From contig CALBUB010000146.1 of NCBI GenBank assembly GCA_937967955.1, forward strand, positions 1 through 6,277: 6,277 nt of DNA. The letters are read 5' to 3'. This stretch comes from an uncultured Bacillota bacterium (lineage in GTDB: Bacteria > Bacillota > Clostridia > Tissierellales > Tepidimicrobiaceae). Below the pieces are notes generated by a model that made no database searches, was not told where the DNA came from, and saw nothing but the letters and a program-made list of their open reading frames with translations. A program made the translations under genes and the position numbers. Of the stretch, positions 1 through 6,221 are shown one piece after another (the stretch's first letter is position 1; each line of letters opens with the position of its first letter).

Positions 1-47
1 ACTATGCAAGAAGGTAATATTGGTTAAAAAATTTTGTTATTTTATAT

Positions 48-84
48 TAAATTAAAAAGGTAGCAGAAATTGTTCTGCTACCTT
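48..84 (-). terminator. Rho-independent terminator of the gcv operon
   Basis: On the minus strand a perfect 12-bp stem (AAGGTAGCAGAA pairing with TTCTGCTACCTT, arms 73-84 and 57-68) closes a 4-nt loop. It runs straight into a T-rich tract (CCTTTTTAATTT). The 5' arm begins in the last codons of lpdA and includes its TAG stop at 78-80, so the terminator overlaps the end of the gene. It marks lpdA as the last gene of the transcript. On the plus strand the hairpin is followed by CTAGTTCTTTTT, a poorer tail, so a bidirectional role is possible but weak. Confidence 0.92.
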
Positions 85-1490
85 CTAGTTCTTTTTGGAG
101 CAATATGGATAGCTTTATGGTCTAAGCCGTGAACTGCTTCCATGAAGGCTTCACTAAGGGTAGGATGGGCATGGATTGTTCTTGCTATGCTGTTTACATC
201 TAATCCATTAGCTATTGCTAATGCCCCTTCATGGATTAAATCATTAGCATGGGGCCCTACTATTGTAACACCTATTATCTTATTGTCTTCTTTTGAAGAG
301 AATACTTTTACAAAGCCCTCTGCTTCACCCAAAGATAAAGCCTTACCATTTGCTGCAAACATAAATTTGCTTACCTTATAGTCTATACCACTTTGTTTAA
401 TTTCCTCTTCTGTCATTCCAACAAATGCAACTTCTGGGAAAGAAAATACACAGTTAGGGACCACATGGAAATTGATATCGGGCTCAAGGCCCATTATTTT
501 TTCCATTACATATATGCCCTGATTGGAAGCAACATGTGCAAGCTGAAGACCTACATTGTTTACATCCCCTATGGCATATATTCCTTTAACTGTAGTTTCA
601 AAGTTTTCATCTACCTTTATGCCCCTAGTATCATATTCTATTCCTACTGAGTCAAGGTTTAAGCCTTCAGTTACAGGCCCTCTACCTGAAGCAATTAGTA
701 CCTTATCTCCTACTACCTCAATTTCCTTATCCTTATTTTTATATCTTGCAACTACCTTTAGCTTATCTCCTTCCTTGACTATCTCTTTAGCTCTTATATC
801 TACGTAAACTTCCATTCCTCTTTTTTTGAAGAATACTGGTAATCTTCTAGTCAATTCCATATCTACATTCTTAAGTATCCTGGAAGCTAGTAGTATAACC
901 TGGGAGCCTAACTCCTGATAGATACTTGCAAACTCTAGTCCAATTACTCCCCCACCTACTACTATAAGAGTTTCTGGAATTTCTTCCAATTCTAAAATTT
1001 CATCGCTAGTTATTACTCCTTCTAAGTCTACTCCCTTAGTTTCTGTCATTACTGCCTTTGAGCCTGTAGCAATGACAATATTATCTACTTGTATTTCTCT
1101 GCTAGTCCCGTCTTTCAACTGGACAACTACAGTTTTAGCATCCTTTAAACTACCTTTACCCCTGATAAATTCAATATTTTTATAAGAGGATATTAACTGT
1201 TCTATCCCCTTAACTAGCTGGCTGACTACTTTTTCCTTTCTTTCCTTTAGGGCTTTTCCGTCTAGGCTATAGTTGTCTACATGGATACCGTATTCTTTAG
1301 CCTTTTTCAAAGTATGCATTATCTCTGCATTTCTAAAGTAGGTTTTAGTGGGGATACAGCCTCGATTGAGGCATGTTCCCCCTAATTCTCTCTCTTCAAT
1401 AAGATATATATCCGCACCTAGTTGAGCACCTCTAATAGCAGCTTCATATCCACCGGGCCCTGCACCGATTACTGCAATCTTTTTTGTCAA
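78..1490 (-). CDS. lpdA: Dihydrolipoyl dehydrogenase (glycine cleavage system L-protein)
   Basis: This FAD flavoprotein reoxidises the dihydrolipoyl group of GcvH and passes electrons to a pyridine nucleotide in the cytoplasm. The 470-residue length is normal for the family, and there is no N-terminal lipoyl domain. Visible motifs are the FAD dinucleotide fold GAGPGG (residues 9-14), the redox-active disulfide in GGTCLNRGCIPTK (Cys40 and Cys45), the nucleotide-binding GGGVIGLEFAS (179-189), the second FAD motif GIYAIGDV (303-310), and the C-terminal dyad in HAHPTLSE (His442 and Glu447). The start is TTG at 1488-1490: an in-frame TAG lies two codons upstream, and the FAD motif begins at once, so no other start fits. 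One oddity is the end of the second strand of the NAD fold. It reads VILLAS-RIL (198-206) where relatives usually have an acidic residue and about two more residues, so cofactor preference may differ. It is the last gene of the operon, 9 bp after gcvPB. Confidence 0.95.
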   Translation of the reverse strand: MTKKIAVIGAGPGGYEAAIRGAQLGADIYLIEERELGGTCLNRGCIPTKTYFRNAEIMHTLKKAKEYGIHVDNYSLDGKALKERKEKVVSQLVKGIEQLISSYKNIEFIRGKGSLKDAKTVVVQLKDGTSREIQVDNIVIATGSKAVMTETKGVDLEGVITSDEILELEEIPETLIVVGGGVIGLEFASIYQELGSQVILLASRILKNVDMELTRRLPVFFKKRGMEVYVDIRAKEIVKEGDKLKVVARYKNKDKEIEVVGDKVLIASGRGPVTEGLNLDSVGIEYDTRGIKVDENFETTVKGIYAIGDVNNVGLQLAHVASNQGIYVMEKIMGLEPDINFHVVPNCVFSFPEVAFVGMTEEEIKQSGIDYKVSKFMFAANGKALSLGEAEGFVKVFSSKEDNKIIGVTIVGPHANDLIHEGALAIANGLDVNSIARTIHAHPTLSEAFMEAVHGLDHKAIHIAPKRTRR

Positions 1491-1506
1491 TTGCTACACC
1501 TACCCT
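1488..1506 (-). promoter_or_regulatory. Ribosome binding site and TTG start of lpdA
   Basis: Upstream of the TTG start the minus strand reads GGGTAGGTGTAGCAATTG. AGGTG is the only Shine-Dalgarno-like stretch, about 6 nt from the start, and it overlaps the gcvPB TAG stop (1500-1502). A weak site plus a TTG codon suggests modest initiation, probably helped by translational coupling to gcvPB. The other four gcv genes all start with ATG and have GGAG or GGAGG sites. Confidence 0.65.
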
Positions 1507-2954
1507 TCATACTTAAGTATTGGATTTCTTGCTGCCTTGGCTTCATCTAATCTTCTTAAAGATGTATTGCGTGGAGCATCTTTTAATAGTTCTGGCTTAT
1601 TCTTTGCTTCTTCTGCAATTTTAATTAATATATCAGCAAACTCGTCTAAAGTCTCTTTGCTTTCACTTTCAGTTGGCTCGGTCATCAATGCCTCCTGAAC
1701 GATAAGTGGGAAGTAAATTGTTGGTGGATGATAGCCGTAATCAAGCAATCTCTTTGCAACATCTAATGTAGTTACTTCTGATAGGTCACCTTTTAGTCCT
1801 GCCATTACAAATTCGTGCTTATAAATTGTATCTTCTGCTAAGTTATAGTGCTCCTTCAATTTACTTGCTAAGTAGTTAGCATTAAGTACTGCTATATCAC
1901 TTACTCTATTTAAGCCATCTTTACCCATGGTCAATATATAGGTATAAGCTCTAACAAGTATGCTGAAATGTCCATAGAAGTCTTTCATTCTACCTACAGA
2001 ATGTGGTATATCGTAGTTTAAATAATATCTATCTCCATCCTTTTCTACTGTAGGAGTAGGTAAGTAGTCTAGAAGTATTTTCTTAACTCCTACAGGTCCT
2101 GCTCCTGGTCCTCCACCACCGTGTGGTGTTGAGAAGGTCTTATGAAGGTTAAAGTGTACTACGTCAAAGCCCATATCCCCAGGCCTTACTTTTCCTAATA
2201 TGGCGTTAGCATTTGCACCGTCATAGTATAGTAAGCCACCAGCATCGTGAACTAGTTCAGCTATTTCTACTATTTCTCTTTCAAATAGTCCTAGTGTGTT
2301 TGGATTAGTTAACATTAGTCCAGCAATTTCATCGCTTAATGCTGCCTTTAAGCTTTCTATATCTACTAAGCCTTCTTCAGTAGATTTAATTTCTATAATA
2401 TCGAAGCCAGCTACTTTAGCAGATGCTGGATTTGTTCCGTGGGCTGAGTCTGGAACGATTATCTTAGTTCTCTTAGTATCTCCTCTATGCTCATGGTATG
2501 CCTTTATTAAAGCTAAACCAGTAAGCTCTCCATGGGCACCAGCTGCAGGCTGTAAAGTCATCTTATCCATTCCAGATATTTCACATAAAGCTTGGTCTAA
2601 TTCATACATCAACCTTAGTGCCCCTTGTACTGTGTCTTCTGGTTGGAGTGGATGGATATTTCTAAAGCCATCAAGGCCTGCCATGTCTTCATTAATCTTT
2701 GGGTTATATTTCATGGTACAAGAACCTAGAGGATAAAAGCCTGTATCTACTCCGTAGTTTTTATTTGCTAGATTAGTATAATGTCTAATTATATCTACTT
2801 CACTAACCTCTGGTAGCTCTAATTCTTCTTCATTTATATATTCACTAGGAATAAGTTCATCAAGCTTTACTTCCTCCACATCTAGCTTAGGCAATCTATA
2901 AGCTTTTCTACCAGGTTTGGATAACTCAAATATCAACTTATCGTATTTTCTCAT
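1500..2954 (-). CDS. gcvPB: Glycine dehydrogenase (decarboxylating) subunit 2, P-protein C-terminal half
   Basis: This is the PLP-binding subunit of the heteromeric P-protein. With GcvPA it decarboxylates glycine and transfers the aminomethyl group to the lipoyl lysine of GcvH. At 484 residues it has the usual length for a split GcvPB. Visible family signatures are TGFYPLGSCTMKYNPK (71-86), LQPAAGAHGELTG (134-146), DSAHGTNPASA (169-179), TNPNTLGLFE (216-225), YDGANANA (244-251), and the PLP site HFNLHKTFSTPHGGGGPG (267-284), in which Lys272 should form the Schiff base. The ATG overlaps the gcvPA stop as ATGA (2951-2954), the classic arrangement for coupled translation of two subunits needed 1:1. 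A GGAGG site lies 7 nt upstream, inside the end of gcvPA. Nothing suggests damage or truncation. Confidence 0.97.
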   Translation of the reverse strand: MRKYDKLIFELSKPGRKAYRLPKLDVEEVKLDELIPSEYINEEELELPEVSEVDIIRHYTNLANKNYGVDTGFYPLGSCTMKYNPKINEDMAGLDGFRNIHPLQPEDTVQGALRLMYELDQALCEISGMDKMTLQPAAGAHGELTGLALIKAYHEHRGDTKRTKIIVPDSAHGTNPASAKVAGFDIIEIKSTEEGLVDIESLKAALSDEIAGLMLTNPNTLGLFEREIVEIAELVHDAGGLLYYDGANANAILGKVRPGDMGFDVVHFNLHKTFSTPHGGGGPGAGPVGVKKILLDYLPTPTVEKDGDRYYLNYDIPHSVGRMKDFYGHFSILVRAYTYILTMGKDGLNRVSDIAVLNANYLASKLKEHYNLAEDTIYKHEFVMAGLKGDLSEVTTLDVAKRLLDYGYHPPTIYFPLIVQEALMTEPTESESKETLDEFADILIKIAEEAKNKPELLKDAPRNTSLRRLDEAKAARNPILKYEG

Positions 2955-4297
2955 ATTATCCCCTCCAGTACTGAACTCAATTTATCAATTTCCTCTTTTG
3001 TCCTTTTTTCTGTTACTGCATATAGTATTCCATTCTTGTATTGGGGATAATCTTTTCCTAAGTCATAGCCTCCTAATATATTTTCACCTAATAACTTATT
3101 ATTAATCTCCTCTGGTGATACATGGCTTGTTACTGCAAATTCCATAAAGAATGGTTTATCAAACAATGGCTTAAATTTGCCTGACTTAGTAATTTGTTTG
3201 AAAGCATAGTGAGCTTTTTGAGCTGCTTGTGTAGCTACTTCTCTTAGGCCTTTCTTTCCTAAAGTAACTAAGTACACTACTGCTGCTAGTGTATTAATAC
3301 CTTGGTTAGAACAGATATTTGAAGTAGCCTTTTCTCTTCTTATGTGTTGTTCTCTTGCTTGTAATGTTAGTACAAAGCCTCTCTTTCCATCTAAATCTTC
3401 AGTTTGACCAACTATCCTTCCTGGTAACTTTCTCATAAATTGCTTCTTAGTTGCAATAAAGCCTAAATATGGTCCACCAAACTGTAATGGAACTCCTAGT
3501 GGTTGCCCTTCTCCCACTACTATGTCAACACCTAAATCTGCTGGTTTTTTAAGTATTCCTAAGGAGATTGGATTCATACTAGCTATAAATAAGGTCTTCT
3601 TCTGACTGTGGACTATTTCTTCTGTAGCCTTTAAATCCTCAATAATTCCAAAGAAGTTTGGATTTTGAACTATAACTGCTGCAGTTTTATCACTAATTTG
3701 TTTTTTCAGTTCTTCTAGGTTGGTTACTCCTCCTTCTTCATCAATTTCTATAATCTCTAAGCCTTGTAAATGTGCATAAGTATGGAGGATTTGCCTGTAT
3801 TGAGGATTTACAGTTTTGGATATGATTATCTGATTTCTCCTGGTTACGTTGGCAGCCATGTAAGCTGCTTCTGCAATAGCTGTACCACCATCATATAAGG
3901 AAGCATTGGATACATCCATTCCTGTTAAATTGCATATCAAGGTTTGATATTCAAATATATATTGTAATGTACCTTGGCTTATTTCAGCTTGGTATGGGGT
4001 ATAAGAGGTGTAGAATTCACTTATGGATGTAATATGGCCTACTACAGCTGGAATGTAGTGATCATAAGCTCCTGCCCCTAGGAAACAAGTTAATTGATTA
4101 ACTGATTTATTCATTTGGGATAATTTTGTTAAGTACCTGGATACTTCTAGCTCTGACATAGAGGGGTGTAGATTCAATTCCCTATTTAATCTAACGCTTT
4201 CTGGGATATCTTTAAACAACTCATCGATTGAATCTACACCTATAGCTTCTAACATCTGCTTTTCATCTTCCGGGGTATTTGGAATGTAAGGATACAT
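2951..4297 (-). CDS. gcvPA: Glycine dehydrogenase (decarboxylating) subunit 1, P-protein N-terminal half
   Basis: This is the N-terminal half of the split P-protein, which lacks the PLP lysine and forms the active glycine decarboxylase with GcvPB. From the ATG at 4295-4297 it has 448 residues, the normal size for this subunit, and begins MYPYIPNTPEDEKQML, a typical N-terminus. Family signatures are FLGAGAYDHYIPAVV (72-86), YTPYQAEISQGTLQ (99-112), NASLYDGGTA (131-140), QNPNFFGI (211-218), GEGQPLGVPLQFGGPYLGF (262-280), and TLQAREQHIRREKATSNIC (311-329). The open frame extends 15 codons further upstream to 4342, but that stretch overlaps the end of gcvH and encodes a basic tail unlike the family, so the internal ATG is preferred. 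The gap to gcvH is 7 bp, and the stop overlaps the gcvPB start by 4 bp. Confidence 0.97.
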   Translation of the reverse strand: MYPYIPNTPEDEKQMLEAIGVDSIDELFKDIPESVRLNRELNLHPSMSELEVSRYLTKLSQMNKSVNQLTCFLGAGAYDHYIPAVVGHITSISEFYTSYTPYQAEISQGTLQYIFEYQTLICNLTGMDVSNASLYDGGTAIAEAAYMAANVTRRNQIIISKTVNPQYRQILHTYAHLQGLEIIEIDEEGGVTNLEELKKQISDKTAAVIVQNPNFFGIIEDLKATEEIVHSQKKTLFIASMNPISLGILKKPADLGVDIVVGEGQPLGVPLQFGGPYLGFIATKKQFMRKLPGRIVGQTEDLDGKRGFVLTLQAREQHIRREKATSNICSNQGINTLAAVVYLVTLGKKGLREVATQAAQKAHYAFKQITKSGKFKPLFDKPFFMEFAVTSHVSPEEINNKLLGENILGGYDLGKDYPQYKNGILYAVTEKRTKEEIDKLSSVLEGII

Positions 4298-4315
4298 ATT
4301 TATTTTATACCTCCT
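4295..4315 (-). promoter_or_regulatory. Ribosome binding site deciding the gcvPA start
   Basis: The minus strand reads AGGAGGTATAAAATAAATATG. The AGGAGGT core (4309-4315) lies inside the last codons of gcvH (GAG GAG GTA TAA), so the C-terminal Glu-Glu-Val of GcvH is encoded by the next gene's Shine-Dalgarno sequence. Spacing to the ATG is about 11 nt, slightly long but workable. This supports the start at 4297 over the longer frame beginning at 4342. Confidence 0.8.
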
Positions 4316-4688
4316 CTTCCAAATACTTCTCATACTCTTCACTAGTCATCAATTCATCCAATTGTGATTTATCTGTTATCTCTATCTTTACAATCCAGTT
4401 TTCATATGGATCTTCATTTAATAGGCCTGGTTCATCTAAAAGAGCCTCATTTACTTCTAATATCTTACCATCAACTGGCATGAATACATCAGAAGCTGCC
4501 TTTACAGATTCAACTGCTGAGAATACTTCTTCTTTTTCAAATTCATCATCTACTTCTGGTAACTCTACGTAAACGATATCACCTAATTGATCTTGTGCAT
4601 AATCTGTTAATCCAATATACCCCTCATTTCCTTCAACCTTTACCCACTCATGATCTTTTGTGTAATATAAACCTTCTAATACCTTCAT
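4305..4688 (-). CDS. gcvH: Glycine cleavage system H-protein (lipoyl carrier)
   Basis: This small carrier protein has a covalently bound lipoyl arm that shuttles the aminomethyl intermediate between the P-, T- and L-proteins. It has 127 residues, the usual family length. The N-terminal YTKDHEWVKVEG (9-20) and the GLTDYAQDQLGDIVYVELP stretch (26-44) are classic. The lipoylation site is ESVKAASDVFMPVDG (60-74), with Lys63 as the modified residue. NEDPYENWIVKI (96-107) is also typical, and the tail is acidic (EEYEKYLEEEV). A strong AAGGAGGT site ends 7 nt before the ATG at 4686-4688. The 30-bp gap after gcvT is nearly all A and T on the minus strand, which would leave this site unstructured and suits a protein usually needed in excess over its partners. 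No lipoate ligase or lipoyl synthase gene is visible in the window. Confidence 0.98.
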   Translation of the reverse strand: MKVLEGLYYTKDHEWVKVEGNEGYIGLTDYAQDQLGDIVYVELPEVDDEFEKEEVFSAVESVKAASDVFMPVDGKILEVNEALLDEPGLLNEDPYENWIVKIEITDKSQLDELMTSEEYEKYLEEEV

Positions 4689-4718
4689 TATCCATACCTC
4701 CTTAAGTTTTTTATTTAT

Positions 4719-5816
4719 TTATTTTTTTAAGAATCTTCTGCTTATTATTTTAGCCTTAACTGGCTTATTTCTAATCATAATATCAATTTCATTGCCTATT
4801 TGAGCTTCATCAGCTTCAACAAGTGCATTTCCAATATTCTTCTTTAGAGTTGGAGAAAGATAGCCAGTAGTTACATGTCCAATCTTTCTTCCGTCCTTAT
4901 AGACTTCGTAACCTTCTCTAGGTATACCCCTTTCTAATAATTCAAAACCTACAAGCTTCCTCTTAAGTCCTTCCTCCCATTGTTTCTTCAAAGCTTCTTT
5001 TCCAATAAAATCTGCTTCTTTATCCAATTTAACTGCAAACTTAAGTCCAGCTTCTAAAGGATTTATATCTTCTGATATTTCCTGTCCATATAAAGGCATT
5101 GAAGCTTCAAAGCGTAATGTATCTCTAGCACCTAAACCAGCAGGTTTCAATCCATCTTCTTCTCCAACTTCTAATAACTTATTCCAAACAGTGACAGTAT
5201 CCTCTGCCGAAGTATAAACCTCAAAACCATCTTCTCCAGTATAACCAGTTCTGGATACTAATATACTTTTTACTCCAGCAACCTCTATATCTCTCTTAAA
5301 GTGTTGGGCTTTTATTGTTGACAAGTCGTAGTCAGTAAGCTTTTGCAATATCTTCTCTGCCTTAGGTCCTTGTATTGCTATTAATCCGATTTGCTCAGAT
5401 ATATTTTCTATAACTATATTGAAATCCTTCTTATTATCAATCATCCATTTTAAATCTTTTTCCGTATTGGCAGCGTTTACAACTAGCAAGTATTCTTCTT
5501 GATTATATTTATAAACTAGCAGGTCATCTACTACTCCTCCATCAGGATAGCACATCATTGTATATAGTACCTGATTGTCGCTCATTTTAGAAAGGTCGTT
5601 TGTGAATAAGTACTGTAGATAATCTAAGGCATCCTTCCCTTTTACTACTACTTGCCCCATATGAGACACATCAAAAATACCAGCATTATTTCTTACAGCT
5701 TCATGTTCTTTAACTAGTCCTTCATACTGTACCGGAAGGGCCCAGCCAGCATAGTCTACAATCTTTCCCCCTAGCTTTATATGTTCATCATAAAGGGGAG
5801 TTTTCTTAGCCACCAT
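4719..5816 (-). CDS. gcvT: Aminomethyltransferase (glycine cleavage system T-protein)
   Basis: This enzyme transfers the methylene carbon from aminomethyl-lipoyl GcvH to tetrahydrofolate, giving 5,10-methylene-THF and ammonia. At 365 residues it is a full-length bacterial GcvT. Visible features are the N-terminal TPLYDEHIKLGGKIVDYAGW (6-25), DVSHMGQ (49-55), the PDGGVVDDLLVYK segment (91-103), whose Asp97/Asp98 pair includes the catalytic/folate-contacting aspartate of the family, VVNAAN (112-117), SRTGYTGEDGFEVY (188-201), and GLGARDTLRFEASMPLYGQE (227-246). The C-terminal barrel domain includes GYLSPTLKKNIG (318-329). The ATG at 5814-5816 has an AAAGGAG site (5824-5830) 7 nt upstream. It is the first gene of the operon, about 84 nt behind a predicted promoter. 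It is GcvT rather than a YgfZ or dimethylglycine oxidase relative because of its length, motifs and direct linkage to gcvH. Confidence 0.97.
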   Translation of the reverse strand: MVAKKTPLYDEHIKLGGKIVDYAGWALPVQYEGLVKEHEAVRNNAGIFDVSHMGQVVVKGKDALDYLQYLFTNDLSKMSDNQVLYTMMCYPDGGVVDDLLVYKYNQEEYLLVVNAANTEKDLKWMIDNKKDFNIVIENISEQIGLIAIQGPKAEKILQKLTDYDLSTIKAQHFKRDIEVAGVKSILVSRTGYTGEDGFEVYTSAEDTVTVWNKLLEVGEEDGLKPAGLGARDTLRFEASMPLYGQEISEDINPLEAGLKFAVKLDKEADFIGKEALKKQWEEGLKRKLVGFELLERGIPREGYEVYKDGRKIGHVTTGYLSPTLKKNIGNALVEADEAQIGNEIDIMIRNKPVKAKIISRRFLKK

Positions 5817-5858
5817 TCAACCACTCCTTTCTTACACTTGTTTATTATCTACCCTGCT

Positions 5859-5888
5859 AAAATTCCATTAAACAACCATTAGAATTTT
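5859..5888 (-). repeat. Inverted repeat and short direct repeat in the gcvT leader
   Basis: A 7-bp inverted repeat (AAAATTC at 5859-5865 and GAATTTT at 5882-5888) flanks 16 nt. Within it CCATTA occurs twice as a direct repeat at 5865-5870 and 5876-5881, offset by 11 bp, about one helical turn. It lies roughly 12 to 42 nt downstream of the predicted transcription start, so it could be an operator or a weak leader hairpin. There is no T-tract, so it is not a terminator. In such AT-rich DNA it may be chance. Confidence 0.25.
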
Positions 5889-5907
5889 TTAAATATTGCT
5901 ACCTTAA

Positions 5908-5936
5908 ATTATATACAATATGCATAAATTTATCAA
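5908..5936 (-). promoter_or_regulatory. Predicted sigma-A promoter of the gcv operon
   Basis: On the minus strand a -35 box TTGATA (5931-5936, one mismatch to TTGACA) is followed by an exact 17-bp spacer and a perfect -10 box TATAAT (5908-5913). Transcription would start near 5900, giving a leader of about 84 nt before the gcvT ATG. It lies downstream of the rpsI terminator and is the best promoter match I found in the gap, so the gcv genes probably form their own transcription unit. Confidence 0.78.
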
Positions 5937-5979
5937 TATTGTTAACGTTTATACAATTAGGAAATATATACAAAAAAAT

Positions 5980-6119
5980 ATATCCACTTTATTCACATTA
6001 TCCACAGCCACTAGGGGATAATTTATGTTAACAATCTGCCTATTCTGAAATTAGATAATATAACAACACTAATATATATATCCACATTTGCCATTGATTA
6101 TCCACAAAAATTACACACA
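5980..6119 (+). promoter_or_regulatory. Cluster of DnaA-box-like 9-mers
   Basis: Two perfect DnaA boxes TTATCCACA occur at 5998-6006 and 6098-6106. TTATTCACA at 5989-5997 fits the relaxed TTATNCACA consensus. Near matches are ATATCCACT (5980-5988), ATATCCACA (6078-6086) and TTACACACA (6111-6119). All six point the same way. The first three abut head to tail without spacers, and the others form a second group beyond a very AT-rich segment. This resembles a DnaA-binding cluster like those of oriC or of the extra-oriC clusters known from Bacillus. I see no dnaA, dnaN or rpmH gene and no clear DnaA-trio run, so a regulatory or titration site is more likely than the main origin. The left group ends about 44 bp upstream of the gcvT -35 box. 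Confidence 0.6.
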
Positions 6120-6160
6120 TAAGCTGTTAATGTTTTGGGAAGAGGACATGGAAAATTTCC

Positions 6161-6205
6161 AATAAAAAAAGCTTCCATGTTGATTCCAAAACAACATAGA
6201 AGCTT
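6161..6205 (-). terminator. Rho-independent terminator after rpsI
   Basis: On the minus strand a 14-bp stem (AAGCTTCTATGTTG with CAACATGGAAGCTT, arms 6192-6205 and 6169-6182, one G-T wobble) closes a 9-nt loop and is followed by TTTTTATT. It begins 16 nt after the rpsI stop codon. It should separate the ribosomal-protein transcript from the gcv operon. Confidence 0.93.
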
Positions 6206-6221
6206 GCTTTTGTAAAGATAT

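Larger units (their letters stand above)
5817..6221. other. 405-bp intergenic region between rpsI and gcvT
   Basis: This AT-rich stretch has no credible protein-coding frame. From right to left it holds the rpsI terminator (6161-6205), a plain stretch including a short GGAAAATTTCC near-palindrome (6150-6160), DnaA-box-like 9-mers (5980-6119) around a very AT-rich segment (about 6041-6080), the gcvT promoter (5908-5936), and a roughly 84-nt leader with an inverted repeat (5859-5888). I see no tRNA, no T-box, and none of the conserved purine-rich, GC-containing cores of a glycine riboswitch on either strand. Confidence 0.8.

Noticed and set aside
198..206. Frameshift in lpdA as the reason for the unusual NAD-fold loop
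   Set aside because: These numbers are residues of LpdA, about window positions 873-899. The frame is continuous, the flanking motifs align well on both sides and the change is a whole number of codons, so a real variant is more likely than a sequencing error.
142..807. Three plus-strand open frames opposite lpdA
   Set aside because: They lie antisense to an intact lpdA, overlap one another and lack recognisable motifs or start signals.
2296..2736. 146-codon open frame on the plus strand opposite gcvPB
   Set aside because: It is antisense to a strongly conserved part of gcvPB, has no good ribosome binding site and resembles no family I know. It is a shadow frame.
4298..4342. Longer N-terminus for gcvPA starting at 4342
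   Set aside because: The 15 extra residues overlap the end of gcvH and are basic and unlike the family. The internal ATG at 4297 has its own AGGAGGT and gives the typical N-terminus and length.
6013..6021. Possible reverse-oriented DnaA box (AGGGGATAA)
   Set aside because: It has two mismatches to TGTGGATAA, one in the core, which is too weak to count in AT-rich DNA.
5937..6160. Main chromosomal replication origin (oriC)
   Set aside because: DnaA boxes are present, but no dnaA, dnaN, rpmH or other origin-linked gene is visible, and I find no convincing DnaA-trio run beside the perfect boxes. I keep it as a DnaA-box cluster only.
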